From positions 39,565,800-39,629,799 of the forward strand of contig CM055092.1 of the NCBI GenBank assembly GCA_029204225.1: DNA of 64,000 nucleotides, given 5' to 3'. The notes under the pieces were generated by a model. The model was given only the letters and a program-made list of their open reading frames with translations, was not told where the DNA came from and ran no database searches. Below are positions 1 to 13,204 of this stretch, one piece after another; within the stretch, counting starts at the first letter, position 1, and every line of letters starts with the position of its first letter. A program made the position numbers and the translations under genes. The DNA is from Diphasiastrum complanatum (Eukaryota; Streptophyta; Lycopodiopsida; Lycopodiales; Lycopodiaceae).

Positions 1-1640
1 GTATTTGTAATGGCAATGTAGAACCTACATGGGGTGCATATTGTGACTTATTAGCAAACAATATATGGCATGTACAATTGAGCACCAAAGAAACAAAAAA
101 ATGACACTTAATTATGTTTGTATAAGTACATGATGTTCATAATTGTTTATTAAACCTTTAACATTTTGACATACTTTCACACTTAAGTATGCATGTAGAC
201 ATATATATGTGTTAATATCTTTTCCAAAGATTTATGCAACTTTTTACATGAAGTGTCTTTATATTGTGCAGTTTCATTTTTTTTTGTATGGTGTAGCCCC
301 TTTTCATAGAAATTTGTACACTAATATTTTAACTATACATGCCATCTCTATCACATGCATATAGATGCACTCTTAACTATGCAAATATGAGCATGTGACA
401 ACGTTTCGTGATGCGTAGATGTAGTGATATGCGTCATACACATATAAAATTGTCTTTATTAGCATCTCACATCAAGTGATGTTACTTCTTTATATTGTGT
501 GATCTTGGCGTATATGTTGTTGTCAATGGCCCCTAATCATAAAAGTTTGTACAAATAAGAAACATTGTGATTTGTTGTGTTTTTATTTTCTAGATGCTCC
601 AAAAGATCTTGCACATTGATGTGTTAAATAAGTTACACAAAAAGAAATGCCAGTCTCATTTAAGTTGACATTGGTTACCATAGAAAAGGAGTATAGTTCA
701 TATAAGAATGGATAATTATAGCATGCCAATCTTTGACTTTAATGGTAGGACACATGCTAGTTAGTATTGTAATAAGGGTAAATATTGTCAAGTTGTGTGA
801 TTGATTATCCATGTAGAATTACTATGAGCATTGGTTACTAGACACAATCTTTTGAATAAAAGCATGTAGTTCTCAAAGATATGTGCTATCAAACAAGATC
901 AAAATTGGAAGACATGATACATTATAAGAGATTTTTTAAACATAACTAACCTTGTCATTGTACAACAAAAATTAAAAGTTTTCAAGGCAATAAATCATAT
1001 TCGTTGCAATCATCGCTAGTCTGCACAAATTTACACAATTATCAATGATATTGACATAAAATACAACTATGAACACTTTTGAAAACCAAAAAAAACCTCA
1101 TGTAGCAAGATAAAAACTGGTTTTCCCCTCATCAAGATCTATTTAGAGTAATATCATACTATCACTTATTAGATTTAGTCCAAGTAAGAATCCTAAATGA
1201 TGAGGTGTCAAAGGCTAAAACATTGGCCCTCTCATAGTTTAGATTCAAAGTAGCACACCATATAATGAGGCTATTACACCTACTATACTCAAAAGAAAAT
1301 CATTTACGATCTAATCATATGGGAGCCAATTTCTTGTGGTCAAAGGTGTTTAGCTCCTTGAGAAGACTTGTTGATTCCTTGATATCCAAATGAACTACAC
1401 AATAATTTACTTGCAAACTTATCATAGTAGATCTTGTTCAAAGGTGCATGGAAATATGTCACCAAATGTAATTTTTCAATTAAAGGGTCATGACGTTTCT
1501 TATTGCTAAGAAAGAAATATATTATACTTTTCATACATTCTTTTTAAACTATTTAAAAAAAAATAGAATGACTCCAACTATAGGATGAGTCCATTCGGGT
1601 TGTGTTTTCTAGATCAAAGTGGGATGAGACAGATAATATA
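1..1640. other. AT-rich stretch without a recognised gene
   Basis: I see no coding pattern, transposon domain or RNA gene here. The sequence is AT-rich with frequent stops in all frames. It may be decayed transposon or intergenic DNA. Confidence 0.5.
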
Positions 1641-1767
1641 GGTGTAGGGCACACGCCACGGGCAGAGGTCACAGGTGCATCACGTGGCAAAGGTGGGGCA
1701 CATGGCACAGGTTATACCGAGAGACAGGCAGGGCACACGGGGGGGGGGGCAGTGGCATACCTACTTA

Positions 1768-2464
1768 TGTTGATATGATGGAGGAGGCTCTTGATAGAGG
1801 GCAGAGTGATTTAGATGCCATTCCCACAGCTGCTTGGATGTGTGTAGTACAAAGTCATGGTCGTTACTACGACAGCACACCAAAGGAGATACCAGATGAC
1901 TTTGATTGCACCAATTGGAAGGCCATGTAGGATCTACAGGATGCACATGATGAGACACGGGATGAGCCACAGGCTGATTAAGGGAATGGTGCACAGAGCC
2001 CAGAGCATTTGTATTCATATGCCCAGCTAAACAACTTGATTGCCACGTTGGATTCAGAGGCCCAGCATATGCCAAGCATCAGGGAACCCCCATCATCTCT
2101 TGCCAGCATGCCATACACAGAGTCTCAGCCAGAGCAGCTACATGAGGTGCCTCCAGTTCCTCCATTTTCTCAGAGGGTATATGTGCGTCGCATAGCTCTA
2201 GTGCCACCGATGTCATTGAGGCTTGTAGCCCCTCCATCGCCATCCACATCTGCAGCACCAGGTCTCTATGGCAGACCACCATCTGTGCCCAGGTTTTCTC
2301 TTGCAGTGCCCACATCCACAGTGGCTCCTCCAGTGGCGACACCCACTTCACATCCTCCTCCTTTGGCAGCACCACACTGGCTCCCCCTTTGGCAGCACCC
2401 AGGATGTACCAGTACCGGCCACCACAGCACCCCTTTTAGTACATATAACAGACGACATGCATGA
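1768..2464 (+). pseudogene. decayed unknown ORF, proline-rich C-terminal half
   Basis: One reading frame runs from about 1768 to 2464 with only two stops (a TAG near 1930 and a TAA near 1980). Its first half reads like a real protein (for example DDFDCTNWKAM just before the TAG). Its second half, from about 2009, is 151 codons rich in Pro, Ser and Ala. I do not recognise the family. The base composition is clearly higher in GC than the AT-rich flanks, which fits a transposon-borne accessory ORF. A run of ten G and imperfect GGCACA-type repeats lie just upstream (1640-1750). Confidence 0.35.
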
Positions 2465-2810
2465 CAAAGCCCGTTGCAATACTGGACCACTTCTTGAAAA
2501 TGCCAAAACGTAAATGACCGACTTTATCAACACACCAAGTAGGTTGTTGCAAGTATGGATAAAGTTAGATACTAGTGATGAAAAAAGAGATTGAAGTCTC
2601 TCAGAGACACTAATCTCAATGATTCAAGATGCCCAGTTCTTGGTGAGCCCTAAAATAGTGTGCAATTGAAATATGAATACCATTCATTTGACCTTCCATC
2701 ATATGAATGCATTTTATAGCTCTCAAAGATGACAATACTTGAGGTGATGTAACAGTTAGACCAAAGTTACCAAAAGCAGAAAACTTGTCTTTCAAATGAG
2801 AAACGAGGTT

Positions 2811-5343
2811 GGATCAAAACCCCCCAAGCCCTGCTTTGTGTTTTGCAATAGTTCCATCGGCATTGTACTTTGTCCTGTATACCCATTTGTTGCCAATGGG
2901 TCTTTTGACCTTTGGAAGATCCACTATCTCCCATGTGTCATGGTGTTTGATGGAATCAATCTCTTCCTGCATTGCTTTTTGCCATATCTCCTGATTTTTG
3001 GCCTCCTCAAAGCAAGAGGGTTCAATAGATGAAATAATGTCACTCATAAGTGCAAGATTTACCTGAAACTTGTCAGGTTCCTTCCTCTATCATGTGGAAT
3101 GCCGCAACTCTCCCTCCTTGCTAGGCTCGGCAATTTCCCCTTCCTTGTCACTCATGAGTTTAGTATACCATTTGGGTAACTTACGTTGAGGTGATCAGCT
3201 ACGAGGTGAATAGGAATCCCATGGTGCATCTTGCTCCTTCCTTTTATCACCTGCTACCTCAGTCTTTTTCGATCCAATATATTTGTTTCTTACTCTCCAT
3301 CTCGTCTCTCTGGTGGGAGAAGTACCACGTCCCTCATCATCATGGTAGAACTACTTCATCTCTTTGAGAAGCTTGCATAGTTCATCATTATTCTTTTCTT
3401 CATCCCCAAATCTATGGATTTCATCAAATAAGACATCACAGCTTATGTGCACACGTAGCCCCTCTGGATCATAACATCTATATCCCTTGGTTTGTTCATC
3501 ATATCTTGTAAAAATGCACTTCAAGGCCTTTACCTTCATTTTGGCTCTCTCGCTCTTAGGTATGTGAACATACACTCAGCATCCAAACACTCGCAACCCA
3601 TCCATCTTAGCTTCTTACCAGTGAATGCCTCCTTGGGTGTGCGATTATGTACAGCAACTGTAGGGCTTCTATTTTGTAAGAATATAGCAGTTTTGACAGC
3701 TTCTCCCCATAAAAAATCAGTAACTCCCATATGTGTCATCATTGCCCTAGTTGCTTCGACAATGGTACGATTCTTTCTTTCAGCTACCCCATTTTGTTGA
3801 GGTGTATCAACTTGCACAAACTCCTATTTAATGACATGCTCCTTGAAAAGTCAATAAAATCTGTGGAACGATACTCACCACCATGATCTGCCCTGAGTAC
3901 CTTGATCTTAGCACCTGACTGATTTTCAACCAATGCTTTGAAGCTTTTGAAGCATCCAAATGTGTCAAACTTCTGCTTAACGGTGTAGATCTAGGTCTTC
4001 TGTGAGTAATCATCAATGAAGGTTAGCAAATAAAATGCTTTACCAATAGACTTTACCTTCATTGGCCCACATAAGTCAGAGTGTATCAACTCAAGCACTC
4101 GTTTTGCTCTTGTTGCTCCTTCTTTGTTGAACTTCTTCCTGTGTAACTTGCCTAGCACGCACTCCTTGTCGTTTCACATCCTTGATCTGGCATTTCTTGT
4201 CGTTGAACTCCACCTTCAACTTATGATTTGTCATTGTACCAACAAATAAAAGACTCTTCTAAAGGCCTGGAACATACAACACATTTTCAATTACCTTCAC
4301 ATGTCCATCAGGAAATTGAATAGGCACTGCACCAACTCCATGAATTTGGCACTTGTCGTTGTTCGCCTGCGCAACTCTATCTCCATCATCAGTAAGCTCC
4401 AAGTTTTTGAACCATGATTTGTTGCCAGTCATGTGTCTCATTGCTCTTGAGTCCACGTACCGATGTGTATGATCAATGGAATGTTGTGATGCTAATGTTG
4501 TCGCAAATGTCGTGCCTTGATCTTCATTATCGCTATCATTCTCTTCTTCGACAAAATTGGTCAACTGCTTCACTTTGCCCCTCTTAATATCTGCCTTCTT
4601 TTTGCGACGATCTCTTGCCCAATGTCTAGGCTTTTGGCAATAGAAATAGTTGTCTTTCTTCTTCTTGCCTGATGTGGATCCTTGATTGTCATCCTCCACA
4701 TTCGACTTCTTGGATTGCTTCTTGTATTTATGCTTCCCTTTGGCTAGCATTGCTTGATCTTCCGATGTAAGAAGTTGAGCTTTTACCACTTCACACCTTT
4801 GTTCCTCCTGTAGGATGATGCCATGAAGATTTTCAAATGTTGATAGTCTCTCCCTTGAAGCAATGCCACTTGCAAACATTTGAAAATTTTCGGGTAGGCC
4901 ATTTATAGCTGTGTGAATCAGCTCAACATCTATTATTGGCTCTCCAATAGTTGTCAACTGGTCTCGTAACTCCTTTATTCGTGTGAAATAGGACCCTATG
5001 CCCTCATTCTCCTCCATGCAAACACTTATGAGTTTGGTCCTCAAAAACATCATTCGAGAGGGGTTCGCCGTTTGAAACTGCGTTTTGAGTGCATCCTAAG
5101 TGATGTGGAAAATAACATGATCCTTCATTGACAAGTTTATCAAGGATAAGGTCTTCTGCACCTTTTGTCAAATGCACGAATATCGGTTGGAGTTGTAGCT
5201 GGCCATTGCTCCACCCTAGTGACAATGTCCCACAGCTCCTTTTCCATGAAAATACTTTTCATTTTGAATTTCCAAATGCTGTAATTGGATACCCCATCCA
5301 ATCTACTAGCTTCTCCAAGCACGGATTCTCCCAATCCTGCCAT
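2811..5343 (-). mobile_element. Ty1/Copia retrotransposon, truncated and decayed (gag to start of RT)
   Basis: Read on the minus strand from 5343 the order is Gag, zinc knuckle, protease, integrase and the first part of reverse transcriptase. Gag starts MAGLGESVLGEASRLDGV and continues in a 264-codon frame (5053-4259). The knuckle reads FYCQKPRHWARDR: two of its three cysteines and its glycine are lost. The protease motif is DSRA instead of DSGA, so the active site is broken. Integrase pieces lie at 4016-3828, 3817-3536 (DTPQQNGVAERKNRTI) and 3575-3351 (GYRCYDPEG, DVLFDE). RT begins at 3047 (EEIDSIKHHDTWEIVDLP, GNKWVYRTKYNADG) and ends abruptly near 2811. Frames shift several times. No LTRs or primer site were found. 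The Copia order Gag-PR-IN-RT is directly visible. Confidence 0.88.
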
Positions 5344-6260
5344 TTCGCCAAAAATTGCTCCTATAGTGCCTTAATGAGACCCAATGACAAGCTTATAGAG
5401 CAATTTAGACTTCTAAAAGTCAACTTTAAGGTCTGACCAAAAAAGTTTCAGGACCTCCCGCCGCTTTTTCGCCAAATCGGTGTCGTCCTCCAAAATGCCC
5501 TTCGTCACCAACTCTCAACTACTTGCCCACTGGAATGGTGAAAAGACTTTTGGCGCGCTCCAAACTCTTTCCCCGTGGAAATCCCTTTGTTTTTAGGTAC
5601 CGTACTTGCAGGGTACAATCCTTTTCTGCCCTTAATTTGGAGGATTTTGGCTTTTGGACGGTCCTGAACGGAGAAAAGACCCAAAAGATATGTGCCCTTA
5701 TTGAAAATGCACTGTTTCTTCACAATAAAATATCTTCAAACTTCGTGAATTTGGGGACCCAACTCCAATTTTACATTGAAAATTTTTTAATGAAATCCAC
5801 GGTCCACACCTTATCATGGAGACTCAATCTCCATCACATATTAATCAGATCCTTTATCCGATGGTTCCCAAGGAACTTGGGCAATAACCCTTCCTCCTTC
5901 GTGCACTGAACACTTTCAGACACTCAGGTCTACCTCGCGCTGACCGCTCGAATGATCCGCGTCCTATGTCTTCGTTAACCTAGCTACGGCTACCTCCAAG
6001 GTTTCTTCCATGCCTTCCTAACAGCTAATTCAGTGCTCAGAACACTCTACGGCTGCTCACGGCCATTTGTAGGCACATTCTACTTGCTAGGGCGCCCCTC
6101 TCCATGCATTCGCAGCACTGAAACATAGTCTGTGTGGAGAAAGATCCACAATTTTGTACATGAAAACCCTAGTTGTAGAAAGGATGGAGCTTTCTTGAGA
6201 TGTACTCAATCCTTTTTTGAGATTTTTCTGCATATATTCATCATTGGACTTAAGCTCGCA
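5344..6260. other. unassigned stretch between two retroelement fragments
   Basis: This lies upstream of the minus-strand Copia gag and could contain its leader or LTR. I found no TGGTATCAGAGC-type primer site on the minus strand and no TG...CA boundary I trust. The open frames here carry no family motif. Confidence 0.3.
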
Positions 6261-6584
6261 TCAAATCCATCTTGGAAGTCTGACTAGGAACCAGATGATG
6301 AGCGTCTGTTTGGTAGGTTGTTCTTGTACTTGACTTTTGAGGCGTTTGAAATGCTCGATATAGTCTCGTACGCATTCGTCCTTTGTCATTTTGATGTTAC
6401 TCAGTTTGACAAAAGGGCTCTCTATCAAATGAACCTTCAAAAGTGACCAATCTGTCTTATCTTCACGATCAAGGTTGAAAAACCAATCACGTGCTTTAGC
6501 AATCATGGTCATCGAAAACAATTGGACCATAGCATCGGGAGATGTTTCGCCATACACATCACATGCATTCTCAAATATTTGCAA
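6261..6584 (-). mobile_element. Ty3/Gypsy gag fragment
   Basis: The 107-codon minus-strand frame has the plant Gypsy capsid pattern: IFENACDVYGETSPDAMVQL, then AKARDWFFNLDREDKTDWS, then ECVRDYIEHFKRLKSQV. The W-F spacing and the YIEHFKRL helix are typical of the Retrotrans_gag family. Protease, RT and integrase are not found next to it. The minisatellite at 7214-7862 lies upstream on the same strand, where the leader of the element would be. The element is therefore a truncated 5' part. Confidence 0.7.
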
Positions 6585-7213
6585 AAATCTTTGAGGGTCC
6601 GAACTATCGTCAAACTTGGGTAGATCTAGCTTGGGTGTTCTCTTCTCATGATGAGCACCATGGGTAGCAAAAACGCCATTAAGGTGGGTTCTGGTCTGTG
6701 AGGGTTCAGCACCATAAAAATGGCCTCATGCTCATGAAGACTCAGCTCTATCAGGTTTTTGTCCCTTGAATGGATTTGTGGATGATCCATGTATTTGGGC
6801 CCGCATTCGGTAGAACTTATGGCGTCTGATTTGTTCAGCTGAAGGGGACCTAATCTTGTATGGATAATCTTTTGGGATCTCAAAATTTGTATGCTGGTCC
6901 ATTGGATACTGTTGTGTCTTTTTTGTGTTAGGTATGAGTTTCTGGTGTTTTTGATTTTTTTAGAGTTTATGGTGTTTTTGGATTTTTTAGGGTTTCTAAG
7001 AAAGTCAATGGGGGGGGGACTCGATGTGAAAAGAGCTTTCTATTGGTATGAGTTTTATTTTGTGAAAAAAAAAATGGTGTTCGTGTCTTTTTTTTTTTCC
7101 TTTTTTTTCAGACTCTAAGGCTCTGAAAAAATGGTGGTTCAATCGAAATGACAATCAGAGGTCTCGTTTGAAAGTTATGTGGTTTGGTCTTGATCCGGTC
7201 CAGTTGAGATGAG

Positions 7214-7862
7214 AGTTAATCAATTCGGTCGAGAATTGATCTAATTGCCTTGGTCAAGATTTGATCGCATCCTTCGGTTGAGATCTTAACAAGAACCTTC
7301 GGTCGAGATGCCAACAGAAGCCTTCGGTCGAGATCTGACTGGAGCCTTCGGTCGAGACCTGACTCGAGCCTTCGGTTGAGGTGCCACGGAAGCCTTCGGT
7401 CGAGATGCCAAGGAAATCCTTCAGTCGAGATGTGACGCAAAGCCTTCGGTCAAGAAGTGACTGGAGTGCTCCGATCGAGATCGGACAGAAGTGCTCCAGT
7501 CAAAGATCTGAAAGGAGTGCTCCGATCAAGATCAAACAGAAGTGCTCCGGTCGAGATCTGAAAGGAGTGCTCCGATCGAGATCGAAAAAGAGTGCTCTGG
7601 TTGAGATCGGAAAGGAGTGCTCTAGTTGAGATTGAAAAGGAGTGCTCCGAACAGGAGTCCTCTAGTTGAGATCTGACTAGAAGGCTCCGGTTGAGATCTG
7701 ACTGGAGAGCTCCGGTCGAGATTTGACTGGAAGGCTCTGGTTGACATCTGACTGGAGAACTCCGGTCGATATCTGACTGGATAGCTCCAGTCGAGATCTG
7801 ACTGGAAAGCTCCAGTTGAGATCTGACTAGAGAGCTCCAATCGATATCTGAGTCAAAAAATG
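7214..7862 (-). repeat. minisatellite of about 24-25 bp units in a Gypsy leader
   Basis: About 26 degenerate units follow one another. On the plus strand each is built on CCTTCGGTCGAGAT or TGCTCCGGTCGAGATCTGA with a variable tail. Two sub-families are visible: CCTTCGGTCGAG units from about 7255 to 7460, and GCTCCGGTCGAG units from about 7460 to 7850. On the minus strand the array is partly open and encodes a Ser-rich repeat (QISTGA, SDLDRS, PVRSQPEPSS). I think this openness is a by-product of the repeat and not a sign of a gene. Confidence 0.8.
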
Positions 7863-9607
7863 ACTCGATCGAGATTTCAAATTTTTTTTTTTGTTTTTTC
7901 TTTGTTGCGGATCTGTTGAGACGTGGAGAAGAAAGGGCGTCGGTCGAGAATGGGAGCGTGAGGGGACGGCAGGAGCATGAGGAATGAAGGAATTGTTGCA
8001 GGAGGTGTGTGTCGGCAGATTTTCTGGCAGATGTTTGGAGGGCATGCAGGTCTTTTGAGGGTGTGTGCAAGATGTGGATGTTGTATGCAAGTGTTGTGTG
8101 AAGATGTGTTTGCAGAAAGGGTGGAGAGCAGGTCATGTGATGGTGTTTGCAGGATTTTTTGTGGCAGGATCAATTGGAGATAGTCAGTGTGTGCAGAGTT
8201 CTTTGCAAGCAGGTCTGTCGATAGGAAAGAAGTTATGGATGGTGAAAAAGGTTGTGAGCAAGAACAAAGATGGATGAATGGGCAAGAACAGGAATGAAGA
8301 ACACCTCAACACTTCAATAACACTAGAAATGGATAGCAATGAATGGAACAGGAGTGAATAGATGAACATGGATTGTTTGACAGTGATGAATAGTAGTGAT
8401 GAGCAAGGATTGAATGTGTTTGGGTTCAAGGGACAACGTGCGACAAATGTTGATAGATCCTCTGCTTGAAAGGATCTGTCTACTTATTTTCTATTTCTTT
8501 TCTTCTTGCTTACAGGTTGAGTTTGTGCTTTGCCTGTCAACAGAAACTGTGGGCACTTGTTTAAATTATCTTCTTGTTTCAGAGTCCAAGCTCAAGCAGA
8601 GAGGACTGATTATCATTGTAGTATTTTGTCCTCGGAGGACAACTCAAATCTGTCTCCCTTGAGTCGTGTCACATGCAATCAAACCATCATGTAACCAAAA
8701 TGTTCAACCAAATGATCAGCATGCAATCCAGGTGAACCATGAAATCTACTTCTACTTTGCTGCAAAATGAAATGAAATCAGATCCTAAACACTACTATAC
8801 TTGCATAAATTGACAAAAAAAGAAACAAGAACTAATCTGCAACATTTTAGACATCCAAGAATCAAGAAACCAACCAGCCTTTTGATTCTTGGACATCCCA
8901 AGAACATCAAGAACAGGGTTGTAAGAAGATGTGCAAGAACCACACCACAAACCCAGCCTATTTAGTTTACCTGAATGTTGATTCCTACAATAATCCACAA
9001 ACAAGAAATGAAAACAAATCCACTCTAAGAAAGTAGGAAATCTAATCCACTCTACAAACCACAACCACACACAAAGGAGGGAAAGGCAAGATCATGAATA
9101 CATCACTCAAGAAACAAGCATGATCAAGGAGCTCAATGGATGCACCTAACTCATGGAGGCTCTTCTCATTTCAGCATGAAGTTGATACAATACACAAAAA
9201 GCTCCTCTTCACAAAGAGGGAGTCTCTTAAATAAGCAAGAGAGCTCCTTAGGTGGCATCCTAGTGGCATTTCTACATTACACAAATTACAAGTGGAATAA
9301 TGCTCTCCACTAGAGGTCACCATCAAAAGGTGGCTCACTCTACTTTCTTTAAGAGGGTTCTACTTGCATTTATTACTTTGCCTAGAAATACTAGTTCCTA
9401 CATGGTCATTCCATCTTCTGGGATTCACCATGAGGCTTACACAGTTCTTGTTTGTCATTCCTAACTAGCATTTCTCGGCTCTCATCAGTCTTCGTTCATC
9501 TCTTCTTCTCAGAGACCTCCTCGGTCTAAGGTGAGAGGTGCTCTTGGGTAGCTCTGGCCGAGTATCTTGGGGATTCGTCAGAATCAGTCAATAATCATTA
9601 GATTAGG
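7863..9607. other. leader or LTR-like DNA, no gene recognised
   Basis: 7863-8500 probably continues the untranslated leader of the minus-strand Gypsy element. 8640-9600 is AT-rich. Frames such as 9070-8795 on the minus strand show no family motif. No LTR boundary could be fixed. Confidence 0.35.
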
Positions 9608-10189
9608 TGTCACATCCCATGTGTAGAGATCTGCTCACACGTGTGGAAAAGGCTGAAGTAGGCGAGTTTTGACTTCTAGAAGATTTCTCACTAGTTCTCC
9701 ATATAGTAAGAAAATGGACCAAAAGTGCTCAAAATAGAAAGTTTGATCGAAGTGTCAATTTTGCATGATGATTCATCATATGACAAAGAATCCTCACACG
9801 TGTGAGATTTGATGCATGATTAGTACCACGAGCTCCAAGAAATGTATATATAGAGGCATATTTGGCCATAATCAACAAGCAACACCAATCTTCATTTTGG
9901 AAGCAATTTTGTGTCAATCTCTTTATTTGTCTTCAATTGTTTTGATTGATTTACGTTTCTATCATAGTGTAACTTGTTTTCAGGCTGGAGTCCGTACTCT
10001 GACAGGGTTTCACACGTGTGAAACCAGCAAGTACATTTACCTTCATTAATGATTGTTCTTGTTAGATTTTCATGCCTAGAATTGATCTAAATCTTGTGTA
10101 GATTTGATAGATCAATTGTATCTAACATCCAATCCCTCTTGTGGATCATTTTAGGATCCATTCTTGGTCCTATTTTGCAGATTTCCACA
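9608..10189 (+). repeat. 5' LTR of a Copia element
   Basis: The segment begins TGTCACATCC and ends TTTCCACA directly before the primer-binding sequence TGGTATCAGAGC at 10190-10201, which matches the 3' end of initiator Met tRNA. The LTR is therefore 582 bp with TG...CA ends. It contains three copies of the palindrome CACACGTGTG (9636-9645, 9795-9804, 10011-10020), with a fourth in the leader (10363-10372). The start is inferred from the TG and typical length. No second LTR is present to confirm it. Confidence 0.75.
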
Positions 10190-13090
10190 TGGTATCAGAG
10201 CCAAGTACAAGAGGATTTGTTGATATTGATGGGTTTGATCCAAAATTAAGCCCAAATTAGCAAGTTTCTATAAACTAGCTAATTTTGATATGCGAGTTGA
10301 ATTTGATAGGTATATTCAAAAAATTTGGACCAGAACTTGTTGTGGGCTGTAGGAGTACATTTCACACGTGTGGGGCCATACAGATCCAGTTTTGGTTGAG
10401 AAAATTCAAATTTATGTATAATTTGACTCACACACCCAAATTTAGAGGCTTATAGTGCAAATTCAAGCTTTTTCTATAGAGATTCTATTCTTATGATTTG
10501 TTCTTGAATTAGATTAGCCAAAAAATAAATATTGAAACTTGATTCAGATGCATTAAATGATTTTCTCTGATTTTTTGAGTGCATGTTGAAGATGAGAGAG
10601 ATATTGCCAAAAATCATAGATTGAGACTAAAATCTAAATTTTGATCATTCTAGATTGGTTCACGAGTGATAGGATTGTGTCTATTATAAGTTTTCAAATT
10701 GTTAGAAGACTTTAAGTTCACATCTCTTAGAGAAACCATAAGAGTTTCTTCACATTTAAAATGGCATCAATTGGTGGTTTTTTGCTTGAAGCTAGTGAAA
10801 GGTTCACATCCACTAATTATGCTATTTGGAAAGTTCAAATGGAGTCTTTGCTTGTACTCCATGATCTTTATGACATAGTACTTGAGGTGGAAGTAGAACC
10901 TCAAGGAGGTGTTGAATTGATAAAGTACAAAAGGAGATGTAGAGTTAATTACATTGCATAAAAATGAGTAAGTAATGAACTTTTGAAGGAAATCTCATCT
11001 TGTACCACATCCAAAGAAGCATGGGATTCACTAAAAGCAATTTATGAATCCAGATATACTTCAAGAATACTCATGCTTAGGAATCAAATTCTTCAAAGCA
11101 TGAAAGGAAGTAGTGAAAGTGTCTTAAATTATGTTCTTAGGATCAAATCATTGAATAAGGAGTTGTCTTCTATAGATGATAAGATCAAAGATGATGAATT
11201 GGTTCAAATCATTTTGAATGGATTAGGTAGGAGATCATTATTCTAATCTTGTTCAAACCTTGCTATTCAAAATTCACTTCCTAGTATTGAAAAACTTCAA
11301 AGTGTGCTTGTAAGTGAGGAAAGTAGAATGCTTCATATCAAAAGTAGGATGAGTTTCTTATCTTTTAATGATGGTGATGAAAAAGCTAACTTTTCTTTGA
11401 AAGGCAAGAAGAAAAAGTTTTCATCCAAGAAGACTCAAGACATGGAGTTGAAGAGCAAGGATGGAGCATCAAGTTCTAAAAGCAAAAGCAAAAAGGACAA
11501 AAAAAAAACTAAAGTGTTTCTTTTGTGAAAAAAAAAGGGACATTTTGCATCCGAGTGTTACAAGAAGAAAAATGCCCAAGAAAAGGACAATCAAGGCAAT
11601 TTTGTGCTTGAGGAGGAGGAAGAATGCAATCTATCTTTGATGGTATCCTCACCACAAACATCTAATCAAACACATGTTGGATTGATAATGGGGCAAGTGC
11701 CCACATGACTCACCAAAAAGACTACTTTTCTAATCTACTTTCGTACAATAGTTCTAAGAGATTTTTCTTCACTGCAAGTGATCAAGAATGTGAGATTGTA
11801 GGAGTTGGATCATTCCTAGGATCATCAAAAAAAATAGATCTAGACAATGTTCTTTAATTACCTTCAGTTACAAACTTGTTGAGTGTAGGACAATTTATGA
11901 ATAGTAGATTAGATGTACATTTCAAGCATGGAACATGTTCTATCTTGAAAGATGAGAAATGTATTGCTAATGGTTTCAAGCAAGGGAGGTTATTCAAGTT
12001 GGATGCTATTGTGATGGTTGGAAGTGTGAACATGGCAAGGGAGGAACTCACTGAAGTGAAATTGTGGCACAAAAGGTTAGGCCATCCTAAGCTATGGAGA
12101 CCATGGTAACAAAGGAGCTAGCAAGTGGACTTCCCAAAACCATATCCAAGTGTGGCAAGTTGTGTGAAGCTTGTGGACTCTCCAAATCTCATAAGCTACC
12201 TTTCAAGAGATCTTTGACAAGATCTAGCTCTCCTCTTGACCTTATACATTCAGATGTTCATTCATTTTTACATGAATCTAATGGTGGAGCTCTTATTATG
12301 TATGTCACTTTTATTGATGATAGATCAAGATACTCTTGGGTTTATCTTTGTCTAAGAAAAGTGAAGTTTTTGAGTCCTTCGTAAAGTTTAAAACTCTTGT
12401 GGAAAAGCAACTTAATACTAGCTTGAAAGTATTAAGAAGTGATAATGGAGGGGAGTACATCTCCAATAGGATGAAAGAGTTTTGTAAAACTAATGGCATT
12501 AGGAGAGTTTACTTGCACATATACTCTACAACAAAATGGAGTAGCTGAGAAGAAAAATAAGACACTATGTGAGTGTGCTAAAGCTTTGAGATTAGATGCA
12601 TCCCTTTCTATTTCATTTTGAGGAGAAGTTATTTTATGTACAAACTTTCTATGCAATAGAATGACTAATAGTGCCATTAAAGGACTTATACCTTATGAAG
12701 TATTGTATGGCAAAAAGCCAAATCTTAGTGATTTGAAAGTTTTTTGATGTACTTGTTATGTACATATTCTTTTAGAAACAAGGAAAAAGGAAGATGCCAC
12801 TTCATTCAAAGGCATCTTTGTTGGTTATAGTGAAAATAGTAAAGCTGGTAAGATATTTGATCCTATTACCAAGAAAGTTATTATAAAGAGATGTATTTTT
12901 TTATGAATCTCTCCAAGCCAAAGGAAAGGTAACTTCCAACAACACTCAACTTGTCAAGGATCATGCTATAGTCGAGGAGGAGCTTCATGAAGATGAAGAC
13001 CAAGAGGAACTTACTCAAAAGTCCAAGGGTGCCAAGAAGATCAACAAGAACAAGGATTGAGCTGAGCCATCAAGGCTCACTTATAGTGAC
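10190..13090 (+). mobile_element. Ty1/Copia internal region, decayed, gag to end of integrase
   Basis: After the primer site a leader of about 570 bp precedes Gag at 10761 (MASIGGFLLEASERFTSTNY), which is broken by stops near 10960 and 11246. The zinc knuckle near 11515-11570 (CFFCEKK then GHFASEC) is split by a frameshift in an A-run. The protease reads WIDNGASAHMT near 11680. The GAG-pre-integrase motif LWHKRLGHPK is at about 12060. Integrase follows (CEACGLSKSHKLPFKRSL, LIHSDVHSF, LRSDNGGEYIS). The C-terminal integrase part is broken (LIPYEVLYGKKPNLSDLKVF, then a stop). No RT or RNase H follows. The element ends near 13090, beside the minus-strand non-LTR element. Confidence 0.88.
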
Positions 13091-13204
13091 AAAGGGGAGC
13101 AAAGGGAAGATTCTCAACTACTCAACTCTTATATACTTTCTTGACTACTATGCTTGATGAACCAACTAGTTTTTAGGAAGCAAATAAGTCTTAATAATAG
13201 AGGA

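Noticed and set aside
7450-8136. 228-codon Ser-rich ORF on the minus strand
   Set aside because: Most of it is the minisatellite; the rest is Gypsy leader without homology. It is open because the repeat lacks stops in this frame.
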